Assembly (NCBI GenBank): GCA_946478985.1
Contig: CAMLDZ010000009.1
Coordinates: 1-51,344 of the forward strand
DNA length: 51,344 bases
Direction of reading: 5' to 3'
Source: an uncultured Solimonas sp.
Lineage (GTDB): Bacteria; Pseudomonadota; Gammaproteobacteria; Nevskiales; Nevskiaceae
The translations under genes and the position numbers were made by a program. This document shows, in pieces, positions 9,241 to 17,506 of the stretch; the stretch's first letter is position 1; every line of letters begins with the position of its first letter. The notes under the pieces were generated by a model. That model searched no databases, had not been told where the DNA came from, and saw only the letters and a program-made list of their open reading frames with translations.

Positions 9241-10047
9241 ATGACGGATCTCAAGGGGCGATGCATCTGGATCACCGGCGCGTCGAGCGGACTGGGCGAA
9301 GCGCTGGCGCTGAGCGCGAGCCGCCGTGGCGCACGCCTGGTGCTGTCGGCGCGGCGTGCGGCCGAGCTGGAGCGGGTGCGTGCCGCCTGCGCCGAGCCGG
9401 CGCAGGTCGCGGTGCTGCCGCTGGACTTGCTCGACTTCGATCCGGCCGCGGCGCTGCGCGAGGCTGAATCGCACTTCGGCACGATCGACGTGCTGGTCAA
9501 CAACGCCGGCATCTCGCATCGCAGTACGGTGATCGAGACCGGGATGACGGTGTACCGGCAGTTGTTCGAGCTGGACTTTTTCGCGCCGCTGGCCTTGAGC
9601 AAGGCCGTGCTGCCGGGCATGCAGGCGCGCGGTCGCGGCCATGTGCTGACGATCAGCAGCGTGGTCGGCAAGATCGGCGCGCCGCAGCGCAGCGGGTATT
9701 CGGCGGCCAAGCACGCGCTGCACGGCTTCATCGACGCCGCGCGTGCCGAGCTGGCCCGCGACGGCATCGGCTTCACGACGGTCTGCCCCGGCTACATCCG
9801 CACGCCGTTCTCGATCCACGCGGTGCTCGGCGACGGCAGCGTCTACGGCAAGATGGATCGCGGCCAGCTGCGCGGCATGGCGCCGCAGCGTTGCGCGGAG
9901 ATCATCTGGCGCGCCGTCGAGCGCGATCGCGACGAGATCTACATTGGCCGCGAGCGGATCACCATCTATCTGCAGCGCTGGGCGCCGTCACTGGTGCGCG
10001 CGGTGCTCAAGCGCTACGGCCATCCGAACCGCAGCGCCGATGGCTAG
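9241..10047 (+). CDS. Short-chain dehydrogenase/reductase (SDR), substrate unknown
   Basis: 268 residues. Classical SDR signatures: cofactor loop TGASSGLG (residues 13-20), NNAG near 88-91, catalytic Ser140 in ISSVVGK, Tyr153 and Lys157 in YSAAK, then PGYIRTPFS. The arginine in LSARR at the end of strand beta-2 favours NADP(H). The C-terminal tail (YLQRWAPSLVRAVLKRYG) is basic and amphipathic, reminiscent of DHRS7-like membrane-associated SDRs acting on lipids or steroids. The start codon is 31 bases after the fda terminator. It ends 3 bp from convergent dapE with no room for a terminator. Function beyond oxidoreduction is not inferable. Confidence 0.85.
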   Translation: MTDLKGRCIWITGASSGLGEALALSASRRGARLVLSARRAAELERVRAACAEPAQVAVLPLDLLDFDPAAALREAESHFGTIDVLVNNAGISHRSTVIETGMTVYRQLFELDFFAPLALSKAVLPGMQARGRGHVLTISSVVGKIGAPQRSGYSAAKHALHGFIDAARAELARDGIGFTTVCPGYIRTPFSIHAVLGDGSVYGKMDRGQLRGMAPQRCAEIIWRAVERDRDEIYIGRERITIYLQRWAPSLVRAVLKRYGHPNRSADG

Positions 10048-10050
10048 CAG

Positions 10051-11286
10051 TCAGCCGAGCCGCTCCAGCACACCCTGGTAGATGCGGCTGAGGCGATCGA
10101 GATCGTCGACGCGGACGTGCTCGTTGATCTTGTGGATGCTGTCGTTGACCGGGCCGATCTCGACCGTCTGCGCCCCCCATGGCGACAGGAAACGTGCGTC
10201 CGAAGTGCCGCCGCCGGTGAACAGCAGTGGCTCCAGGCCGGTGACCTCGTCGATCGCCGCGCGCGCCGCTTCGATCAGCGCGCCGGGGCCGGTCAGGAAC
10301 GGCTCGCCGCTGAGCCACCAGTCCGCCTCGTAGCGCAGGCCGTGGCGGTCGAGGATCGCGCTCACGCGCGCCTGCAGATCCTCGGCGCTCGACTCGGTGC
10401 AGAAGCGGAAGTTGAAAACCAGATCGACGTGGCCGGGAATGACGTTGTTAGCGCCGGTGCCGGCGTTGAAATTGGAGACCTGGAACGAGGTCGGCGGGAA
10501 GTGCGCGTTGCCGTCATCCCAGCGCGTCGCGCACAGCTCGGCGAGCGCCGGCGCGAGACGGTGGATCGGGTTGTCGGCCTTGTCGGGGTAGGCGACGTGG
10601 CCCTGGCGGCCGAGCACGCGCAGATTGCAGCCGAGCGAGCCGCGGCGGCCGATCGTCATGCGGTCGCCGAGCTGCTCGGCGCCGGTGGCTTCGCCGACGA
10701 TTGCGTAGTCCGGCTTGATCCCGCGCGCTTTCAGGACCTCGACGACGTGCCGTGTGCCGTGCCTGGCGGCGCCTTCCTCGTCGCTGGTGATCAGGAAGGC
10801 GAGGGTGCCGGAGATTGATTCAGCAGCCGAAGGCTGCTCGCCGCTGTCCCTCGCCCCGCTTGGCGAGGAGAGGGGGGAACCGTCGGCGGAGCCGGCGGTG
10901 GGGCGAGGGGCGGCGCGCTGCGCCAGCAGCCGCTCGACCGCGACCACCATCGCCGCCAGCCCCGATTTCATGTCGGCGGCGCCACGGCCGTACAGCACGC
11001 CGTCGCGGATTTCCGGCACGAAGGGATCGCTGAGCCACTGCTCGCGCGGGCCGGGCGGGACAATGTCGGTATGGCCGGCGAGGATCGTCAGCGGCGCGCC
11101 GCTGCCGAGCGTCGCCCACAGGTTGGTGACGCCGCCGGCGTTGATCCACTCCAGCGCGAAGCCGAGCGCGGCGAGGCGCGCGCCGATCAGCTCGCAGCAG
11201 CCGGCATCATCGGGCGTCAGCGAACGGCGCGCGATCAGCGCGCAAGTCAGATCGAGTACGGCAAGCGGGGCGGCAGCATCGGCCAT
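10051..11286 (-). CDS. dapE: Succinyl-diaminopimelate desuccinylase, with in-frame repeat-derived insert
   Basis: 411 residues against about 375 for E. coli DapE. It hydrolyses N-succinyl-LL-2,6-diaminopimelate in the lysine/meso-DAP pathway, using two zinc ions. Metal-site motifs are intact: AGHTDIVPPG, GRGAADMKSGLAAMVV, TSDEEG and the C-terminal GPVNDSIHKINE. The extra length is one segment of about 31 residues between ERLLAQR and SGTLAFLITS (roughly residues 121-155), rich in Pro/Ser/Gly/Ala. It coincides with inverted repeats at 10822-10909. Because the frame and all catalytic motifs are preserved, the enzyme is probably active. The neighbouring leftward run map-glnD-dapD supplies the substrate-forming acyltransferase. 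Confidence 0.94.
   Translation of the reverse strand: MADAAAPLAVLDLTCALIARRSLTPDDAGCCELIGARLAALGFALEWINAGGVTNLWATLGSGAPLTILAGHTDIVPPGPREQWLSDPFVPEIRDGVLYGRGAADMKSGLAAMVVAVERLLAQRAAPRPTAGSADGSPLSSPSGARDSGEQPSAAESISGTLAFLITSDEEGAARHGTRHVVEVLKARGIKPDYAIVGEATGAEQLGDRMTIGRRGSLGCNLRVLGRQGHVAYPDKADNPIHRLAPALAELCATRWDDGNAHFPPTSFQVSNFNAGTGANNVIPGHVDLVFNFRFCTESSAEDLQARVSAILDRHGLRYEADWWLSGEPFLTGPGALIEAARAAIDEVTGLEPLLFTGGGTSDARFLSPWGAQTVEIGPVNDSIHKINEHVRVDDLDRLSRIYQGVLERLG
10822..10909. repeat. Palindromic repeat inserted in dapE coding sequence
   Basis: Two inverted repeats lie within dapE: AGCAGCC-GAA-GGCTGCT (10822-10838), and a 62-bp unit bounded by perfect 10-bp termini CCCTCGCCCC (10848-10857) and GGGGCGAGGG (10900-10909). 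Its interior carries GGAGAGGGG, a motif shared with the repeat at 43589-43680. The block matches the extra segment that other DapE proteins lack. It looks like a REP/MITE-like element that entered in frame. Confidence 0.7.
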
Positions 11287-11407
11287 CGTGAGCTCGGTAA
11301 CGTAGGGGTGGCGGGGGCGGGCAGGGGCGCCATTCTATCGGCCTGCCTGCAGCCGTGCCGTGCCTGCGGGGCTTGACCATAATGTGCGGGCCCGCACAGG
11401 AGTCGCC

Positions 11408-11911
11408 GTGGAAACCGAAACGCAGGTCGCTGCCATCGCGCACACCATACAAGTGGCCGTCGCGCCGGTGTTCCTGCTCGGCGGTGTCGGCGCAATGCTC
11501 GGCGTGCTGACCAGCCGGCTGGCGCGGATCGTCGATCACGCGCGCAAGCTGGAAGGTGAGCTGCCGCTGGCGGCGCCCGGCCGGGTCATCGCCGCGCGCA
11601 AGGGTCTGGAGCAGCTGGCACGCCGTGCCCGCCTGACCGGCCGCGCGATCACTTTCTGCATCGGCTGCGCGCTGTTCATCAGCAGCGTGATCGTCGTGCT
11701 GTTCGTCGGCGCGTTCTCGCGCTGGAACCTGTCGGCGCTGGTCGCCGGCCTGTTCATCCTGTCGATCAGTTCGCTGATCGGCGGCCTGCTGTGCTTCCTG
11801 CGCGAGATCCAGCTGGCGACCCGTTACCTGCGCATCGGCGAGGTCGATCCCGACCAGGCCGTGCCGGCGGCCAAGCCGGTCGTGCCGCCGCCCGGCTCAC
11901 CGCCGACTTGA
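11408..11911 (+). CDS. DUF2721-type inner-membrane protein
   Basis: 167 residues from a GTG at 11408, chosen because AGGAG lies six bases upstream; an ATG at 11360 would add 16 residues with no ribosome site. There are three predicted membrane segments (about residues 16-33, 79-101 and 105-128), separated by a basic cytoplasmic loop (SRLARIVDHARKLE, ARKGLEQLARRARL). The C-terminal tail is Pro-rich. The TSRLARIVDR-like motif with helix pattern matches the DUF2721 family, whose function is unknown. It is convergent with dapD (9 bp apart) and divergent from dapE, so it interrupts the two lysine-pathway genes without belonging to them. Confidence 0.78.
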   Translation: METETQVAAIAHTIQVAVAPVFLLGGVGAMLGVLTSRLARIVDHARKLEGELPLAAPGRVIAARKGLEQLARRARLTGRAITFCIGCALFISSVIVVLFVGAFSRWNLSALVAGLFILSISSLIGGLLCFLREIQLATRYLRIGEVDPDQAVPAAKPVVPPPGSPPT

Positions 11912-11920
11912 GTGCCGCCC

Positions 11921-12730
<810 letters not shown>

Positions 12731-12763
12731 GTCGTTCTATGAATTCAAAAGTTGTGGAAAGAG

Positions 12764-12884
12764 ACGGCGTGGAGCTGGCGTTGTGAGCAGGCCCAAGCTC
12801 GCATCGAGAAGCGCAGCCGTACTTGATGTACGGCGAGCATCGCAGATGCGAGATCGGGCCGCGCAGCAGCCAGATCTACGCCGT
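12764..12884. repeat. 121-bp imperfect palindrome between glnD and dapD
   Basis: The outer arms start ACGGCGT (12764-12770) and end ACGCCGT (12878-12884). Matching blocks continue inward (CTCGCATC at 12798-12805 with GATGCGAG at 12845-12852), and an inner perfect hairpin CCGTAC-TTGAT-GTACGG spans 12817-12833. The right end overlaps the last codons and stop of glnD. Size and symmetry suggest a MITE- or REP-like element. It could form a long RNA hairpin that affects glnD 3'-end stability or dapD readthrough. Confidence 0.75.
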
Positions 12885-15554
12885 GTCGCGGTCGAGAGTG
12901 CGGACGAGGACTTCCCTCAGCCCGTCCAGCGTGTCGTCGTCGGTGATCGGCCGGTGCATGCGGTCGGTGACGTAGAACACGTCCTCGGCGCGCTCGCCGA
13001 TGGTGCCGATCTTGGCGGCGTTGAGCAGGATGCCGCGCTTCTGGAACACGCGGCCGATGATCGACAGCAGCCCCGGCTGGTCGGCCGTCACCAGTTCGAG
13101 GATCGTGCGGTTGCGTGCGTGGTCCTGCGCGAAGTGCACGTGCGTGGGCGTGCTGAAATGCTTGAGCCGCTGCGGCATGCGGCGGTTGACGTCGATCGTC
13201 GAGACTTCCGGGTCCGACAGCACCTTGCGCAGCGCGGCGCGAATCTCGTCGTAGCGGATCGGCTGCGTGATCGGCGTGTTGTCGCCCTCCATCACTACGT
13301 AGGAATCGAGCACGAAGCCATCGTCAGTGGTGTGCAGGCGCGCGTCGAGAATATTGAGGCCCAGGCGTGCCAGCACGCCGGTCGACAGGCCGAACAGATG
13401 GTCGCGGTCGCGCGTGTAGATGAACACGCCGGTGCCGCGACCACCAACCGGGCCGACCAGCACCAGCGGCAGTTCCGCTTCCTGGACCGCGGCGATCGCC
13501 GGCAGGTGCCAGGCCAGTTCGTCCGGCGAATGGCGCAGGAAGTAGTCGCGGTCGAAGCGCTTCCAGATTCCTTCGGCCCGTTCGCGGCCGATGCCCGACG
13601 GTTCGAGCAGGGCGATCGCCTTGGCGCGGATCTCGGCGTTGCGCTCGTCCTCACGCAGCGGATTGTCGATGCCGCGCTCCAGCGTGCGCACGGTCAGGTT
13701 GTACAGCTCCTTGAGCAGCGAATCGCGCCAGGCGTTCCACAGCGCCGGATTGGTGCCGCGGATGTCGGCGCAGGTCAGCAGATAGATGTAGTCGAGATGC
13801 TGGCGGTCACCGACCCTGCGTGCGAACTCGGCCAGCACTTCCGGATTGCTGATGTCCTGCTTCTGCGCGGTCAGCGACATCAGCAGATGGTTCTGCACGA
13901 GCCAGCGCACCAGCGCGGCGTCGGCGTGCGAGAGACCGTGATCAAGACAGAACTGCTCGGCTTCGTCGGCGCCGATATCGGAATGATCGCCGCCACGGCC
14001 TTTGGCCATGTCGTGCCAGAACGCCGCCAGATACAGCAGCTCCGGCTTGGCCAGGCGGTCCATCACCTGGCTGCAGAACGGCAGCTCGTGGCGGAAGCGC
14101 TGCATCGCGAAGCGGCGCGCGTTGCGGACCACGTAGAGGATGTGCTCGTCGACCGTCAATGTGTGGAAGAGGTCGTACTGCATCAGGCCGACGATGCGAC
14201 CGAAGGCCGGCAGGTAGCGGCCGAGGATGCCGTAGCGGTTCATTCGCCGCAGGTTGCGCGTCAGGCCCTTGCCTTCGCGGAACATGTCGATGAACAGCGC
14301 GCGCGCCTGCACCGAATGACGTGCCTCGTCATTGAGCAGGCGGCCATCGCGCAGGATCAGGCGCAGCGTGTGCGCGCGGATGCCGTCGACCTTGGGGTGC
14401 TGCTGCAGCAGCAGGAACACCTCGACCAGCGCCCACGGATAACGCACGAAGATGTCGTCGCTGCGCGCTTCGAGGTAGCCGTTGCGCACCTGGAAGCGGG
14501 CATTGAGCGCGATCGGCTCTCCCGCCTGCGCGGGATGGACGATCGCTTCCTCGAACAGCTGCAGCAGCATGTCGTTGAGGCAGGACAGCGACTTGATGGT
14601 GCGGTAGTACAGTTGCATGAACTGTTCGACCGCCTTGTTCTTGTCGTCATCCTCATAGCCGAACAGCTGCGCGACGCGAATCTGGTGGTCGAACAGCAGG
14701 CGGTCTTCGTGACGGCCGGTCAGCATGTGCAAGGCAAAGCGCACGCGCCACAGGAAATCCTGTCCCGCGAACAGCTCGTCGCATTCCTGCTTGGTCAGAA
14801 AGCCGCGCTCGCGCAGCTCCGACAGCGTCTGCGCGCCGAAGTGGCGTTTGGTGACCCAGCCGATGGTATGGATGTCGCGCAGGCCGCCCGGCGATTCCTT
14901 GACGTTCGGTTCGAGCTTGTAGCCGGTATCGTCGAACTTGCGGTGACGGGCCTGCTGCTCGGCCTTCTTGGCCTCGAAGAACTCCTGGACCGGCCACAGC
15001 TGCTGCGGCGTCAGGGCCTGCTGCATCGCATGGAACAGCTCGGCGTCGCCGGTCAGCAGGCGGGCTTCGAGCAGGTTGGTGATGACGGTGATGTCCTTGG
15101 CGGCCTCGGCGACGCATTCGTCGACGGTGCGCACGCTCTGGCCGACTTCCAGGCCAATGTCCCAGCCGAAGGCCGTCATCTGCTCCAGCGCGCGGCGATG
15201 TTGCTCCAGCGAATCGCCGCGGTGCAGCAGCAGGATGTCGATGTCGGAGTGCGGCAGGAGTTCGCCGCGGCCGTAGCCGCCGACCGCAACCAGCGCCAGG
15301 CCGGTGACTTCCGGCAGGAACTTTTGCCAGGACGCGCAGAGCACCTCGTCCACCAGGTGCGCGCGGGCGTGCACCAGCGAGTCGGCCGGCATGCCCTCGT
15401 GGAACAGGCCATACAGGCGGTCACGGCCCCAGCTCAGGGTGTCGCGGAACGCGGCGATCGAATGATCGCCCTGCGCCAGCCGCGAGCGGATGCGCGCCGC
15501 ACTGAAGATGGTCGCGGCTTCTTCTTCTGCCAGATCGATTTCGGCACCCATCAC
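12876..15554 (-). CDS. glnD: Bifunctional PII uridylyltransferase/uridylyl-removing enzyme
   Basis: 892 residues, full length. The main glutamine sensor of nitrogen control: it uridylylates PII proteins when glutamine is low and removes UMP when it is high. Domains in order: nucleotidyltransferase with GGYGRGELLPHSDIDILLL (near residues 88-106), a GlnE-like helical linker, an HD hydrolase domain (DLFHTLTVDEHILYVVRN and AAFWHDMAKGRGGDHS), and two C-terminal ACT domains (LVLVGP near 700 and ELVTADQPGLLSIIGRVF near 815). The ATG overlaps the map stop codon by four bases (ATGA), so translation is coupled. The C-terminal codons lie inside the right arm of the 121-bp palindrome. Confidence 0.97.
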   Translation of the reverse strand: MMGAEIDLAEEEAATIFSAARIRSRLAQGDHSIAAFRDTLSWGRDRLYGLFHEGMPADSLVHARAHLVDEVLCASWQKFLPEVTGLALVAVGGYGRGELLPHSDIDILLLHRGDSLEQHRRALEQMTAFGWDIGLEVGQSVRTVDECVAEAAKDITVITNLLEARLLTGDAELFHAMQQALTPQQLWPVQEFFEAKKAEQQARHRKFDDTGYKLEPNVKESPGGLRDIHTIGWVTKRHFGAQTLSELRERGFLTKQECDELFAGQDFLWRVRFALHMLTGRHEDRLLFDHQIRVAQLFGYEDDDKNKAVEQFMQLYYRTIKSLSCLNDMLLQLFEEAIVHPAQAGEPIALNARFQVRNGYLEARSDDIFVRYPWALVEVFLLLQQHPKVDGIRAHTLRLILRDGRLLNDEARHSVQARALFIDMFREGKGLTRNLRRMNRYGILGRYLPAFGRIVGLMQYDLFHTLTVDEHILYVVRNARRFAMQRFRHELPFCSQVMDRLAKPELLYLAAFWHDMAKGRGGDHSDIGADEAEQFCLDHGLSHADAALVRWLVQNHLLMSLTAQKQDISNPEVLAEFARRVGDRQHLDYIYLLTCADIRGTNPALWNAWRDSLLKELYNLTVRTLERGIDNPLREDERNAEIRAKAIALLEPSGIGRERAEGIWKRFDRDYFLRHSPDELAWHLPAIAAVQEAELPLVLVGPVGGRGTGVFIYTRDRDHLFGLSTGVLARLGLNILDARLHTTDDGFVLDSYVVMEGDNTPITQPIRYDEIRAALRKVLSDPEVSTIDVNRRMPQRLKHFSTPTHVHFAQDHARNRTILELVTADQPGLLSIIGRVFQKRGILLNAAKIGTIGERAEDVFYVTDRMHRPITDDDTLDGLREVLVRTLDRDTA

Positions 15555-16333
15555 ATCGCCCCGTCGCGCAGCGTCAGCACTTCATAGCCATCCCGGGTGA
15601 CGAGGATGGTGTGCTCCCACTGTGCTGACAATGAATGGTCCTTGGTGACGACGGTCCACTGGTCCGGCAGCAGCTTCACCTCGGCGCGTCCGGCGTTGAT
15701 CATCGGCTCGATCGTGAAGGTCATGCCCTCGACCAGTTCAAGACCCGTGCCAGCGCGGCCATAGTGCAGCACCTGCGGGTCCTCGTGGAAACCACGGCCG
15801 ATGCCGTGGCCGCAATATTCGCGGACCACCGAGAAGCCGCGCGATTCGGAATATTTCTGAATCACCGCGCCGATGTCGCCGAGGCGCGCACCGGGCTTGA
15901 CCACGCGGATGCCCTCGATCATCGCCTCGTGGGCGGTCTCGCAGAGGCGGCGGGCCAGGATGCTGGGCTCGCCGACGTAGTACATGCGGTTGGTGTCGCC
16001 ATGCCAGCCGTCCTTGATGACCGTGACGTCGACGTTGACCACATCGCCTTTCTTCAGGACCTTGGGGCCCGGAATGCCGTGGCAGACGACGTGGTTGATC
16101 GAGGTGCAGATCGATTTCGGAAACGGCGGCCGGCCGCCGCCGCCGCCGTAGTGCAGGGGCGCCGGGATGCAGTCCAGCGTCCCGACGATGTACTCGTGGC
16201 AGATGCGGTTGAGTTCATCGGTCGAGACCCCCGGCTTGATGTACGGCTCCAGCATCATCAGCACCGAAGCGGCGTCGCGGCCGGCCTCGCGCATCTTCTG
16301 CTGTTCTTCAGGGGTCTTGATCGTGATTGCCAT
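15551..16333 (-). CDS. map: Methionine aminopeptidase type I
   Basis: 260 residues from the ATG at 16333 (MAITIKTPEEQQKMREAG), the canonical family start; the frame is open for 52 more codons upstream but that extension is unlike the family. Removes the initiator methionine cotranslationally. Metal-binding motifs are visible: DVTVIKDGWHGDTNRM with two Asp ligands, YCGHGIGRGFHEDP with the His ligand, MTFTIEPM with Glu, and WTVVTKDHSLSAQWEHT with the second Glu. No N-terminal zinc-ribbon extension, so type Ia. It is the first gene of the leftward map-glnD-dapD run, divergent from rpsB across 237 bp as in E. coli. Confidence 0.97.
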   Translation of the reverse strand: MAITIKTPEEQQKMREAGRDAASVLMMLEPYIKPGVSTDELNRICHEYIVGTLDCIPAPLHYGGGGGRPPFPKSICTSINHVVCHGIPGPKVLKKGDVVNVDVTVIKDGWHGDTNRMYYVGEPSILARRLCETAHEAMIEGIRVVKPGARLGDIGAVIQKYSESRGFSVVREYCGHGIGRGFHEDPQVLHYGRAGTGLELVEGMTFTIEPMINAGRAEVKLLPDQWTVVTKDHSLSAQWEHTILVTRDGYEVLTLRDGAM

Positions 16334-16382
16334 CGGCCTGCCTTGCGCGAGGGAGTGCGCGGCGCCGCTGCCCGCAAACTCA

Positions 16383-16412
16383 TTGTTTTTCAAAGGGGCG
16401 CTATGGTATAAA
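16383..16412 (+). promoter_or_regulatory. Predicted sigma-70 promoter for rpsB
   Basis: TTGTTT (16383-16388) and TATAAA (16407-16412) are separated by 18 bases in the AT-richest patch of the map-rpsB interval. Transcription would begin near 16419, giving an rpsB leader of about 150 nt. Confidence 0.6.
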
Positions 16413-16418
16413 GCGCGC

Positions 16419-16570
16419 CCTTCAAAGGCAATCGAAGCCACGGCCGGTCGCTCCGGCGAGTGGTCTGGGTCAAACCTTTGAAAATCCACTCGCGCCAGCC
16501 GACGAGTGTCGACTCCAGAGGAGTTCGACCCAGGCGCGATCAGCTATCAACTTGAACGGAGCTTCATCTC
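16419..16570 (+). promoter_or_regulatory. Structured rpsB leader, candidate S2-binding autoregulatory site
   Basis: The predicted leader holds three mutually related pairings. CGAGTGG (16457-16463) pairs with CCACTCG (16486-16492). The loop segment CTGGGTC (16465-16471) is complementary to GACCCAG (16527-16533), which would form a pseudoknot. A competing local hairpin ACTCC-AGA-GGAGT spans 16512-16524. In E. coli and relatives, S2 represses rpsB-tsf through a conserved folded leader. That this leader is the equivalent is inference from position and pairing. Confidence 0.6.
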
Positions 16571-17389
16571 ATGGCGGAAATCACCATGCGCCAGTTGCTG
16601 GAAGCGGGCGCCCACTTTGGCCACCGCACCCGCTACTGGAACCCGAAGATGGATGAATACATCTTCGGCAGCCGCAATCGCATTCACATCATCAACCTCG
16701 AGCAGACCCTGCCGCTGCTCAAGGACGCCTGCAACTTTGCCGGCAAGCTTGCCGCCAACGGCGGCCGCATCCTGTTCGTCGGCACCAAGCGCGCTGCCCG
16801 CGAGACGATCGAGGAAGAAGCCAAGCGTGCCGGCATGCCGTACGTCAACCAGCGCTGGCTGGGCGGCACGCTGACCAACTTCAAGACCGTCAAGGCGTCG
16901 ATCAAGCGCCTGGTCGAGATGGAAAAGCAGGTCGAGGACGGCTCCATCAACCGCCTCACCAAGAAGGAACAGCTGACGTTCACGCGCGAGCTGGAAAAGC
17001 TGCGCAAGTCGCTGGGCGGCATCAAGGAAATGCCGGTGCTGCCGGACTGCCTGTTTGTTGTCGACACCGGCTATGAAAAGAACGCGGTGCTGGAAGCCAA
17101 GAAGCTCGGCATCCCGGTCATCGCCATCGTCGACTCGAACAACGATCCGAGCCTGATCGACTGCGTCATCCCCGGCAACGACGACGCCACCCGCGCGATC
17201 AAGGTCTACGCCGCCTGCGTTGCCGACGCGATCCTCGAAGCGCGCGGCGCCAATCCGGTGCCGTTCCGCGAAGCGCCGCCCGAAGTGGCAGTCGACGACC
17301 GCGCCCGCAAGCCGCGCCCGCCGCGCAAGCCGGGCAGCGACCGTGGTGACCGCGATCGCGGCGCCGGCCGCGGCCGTCGCGGCGAGTAA
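16571..17389 (+). CDS. rpsB: 30S ribosomal protein S2
   Basis: 272 residues, longer than the 240 or so usual because of a basic low-complexity tail of about 30 residues ([20 protein letters not shown] region, repeated Arg/Gly/Asp). The core is canonical: [44 protein letters not shown] and [21 protein letters not shown]2 binds near the 16S head-body junction, joins late in assembly and recruits S1. The start has GGAG about eight bases upstream. It is followed by a terminator-like hairpin and then tsf, the usual partner. A long structured leader precedes it. Confidence 0.98.
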   Translation: MAEITMRQLLEAGAHFGHRTRYWNPKMDEYIFGSRNRIHIINLEQTLPLLKDACNFAGKLAANGGRILFVGTKRAARETIEEEAKRAGMPYVNQRWLGGTLTNFKTVKASIKRLVEMEKQVEDGSINRLTKKEQLTFTRELEKLRKSLGGIKEMPVLPDCLFVVDTGYEKNAVLEAKKLGIPVIAIVDSNNDPSLIDCVIPGNDDATRAIKVYAACVADAILEARGANPVPFREAPPEVAVDDRARKPRPPRKPGSDRGDRDRGAGRGRRGE

Positions 17390-17400
17390 GTAGCGCGACC

Positions 17401-17443
17401 GATGCCGGCCGGCCTCTTCGGTCGGCCGGCATCATCTGTTTTT
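17401..17443 (+). terminator. Terminator/attenuator between rpsB and tsf
   Basis: An 11-bp perfect stem GATGCCGGCCG (17401-17411) / CGGCCGGCATC (17423-17433), followed by ATCTGTTTTT. It can end part of the rpsB transcripts and so set the ratio of S2 to EF-Ts; readthrough is needed unless tsf has its own promoter. Confidence 0.85.
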
Positions 17444-17506
17444 GCGGCCGCGGGTATCACGCCGCAAAGACCCATCCCACCGATTTCATCAATGAGGTAA
17501 TCCTCA

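Noticed and set aside
10848..10909. Possibility that dapE is a pseudogene because of the insertion
   Set aside because: The insert keeps the frame, and all metal and active-site motifs are present on both sides.
16334..16489. 52-residue N-terminal extension of methionine aminopeptidase
   Set aside because: It is unlike the family and covers the rpsB promoter and leader; ATG 16333 gives the standard protein.
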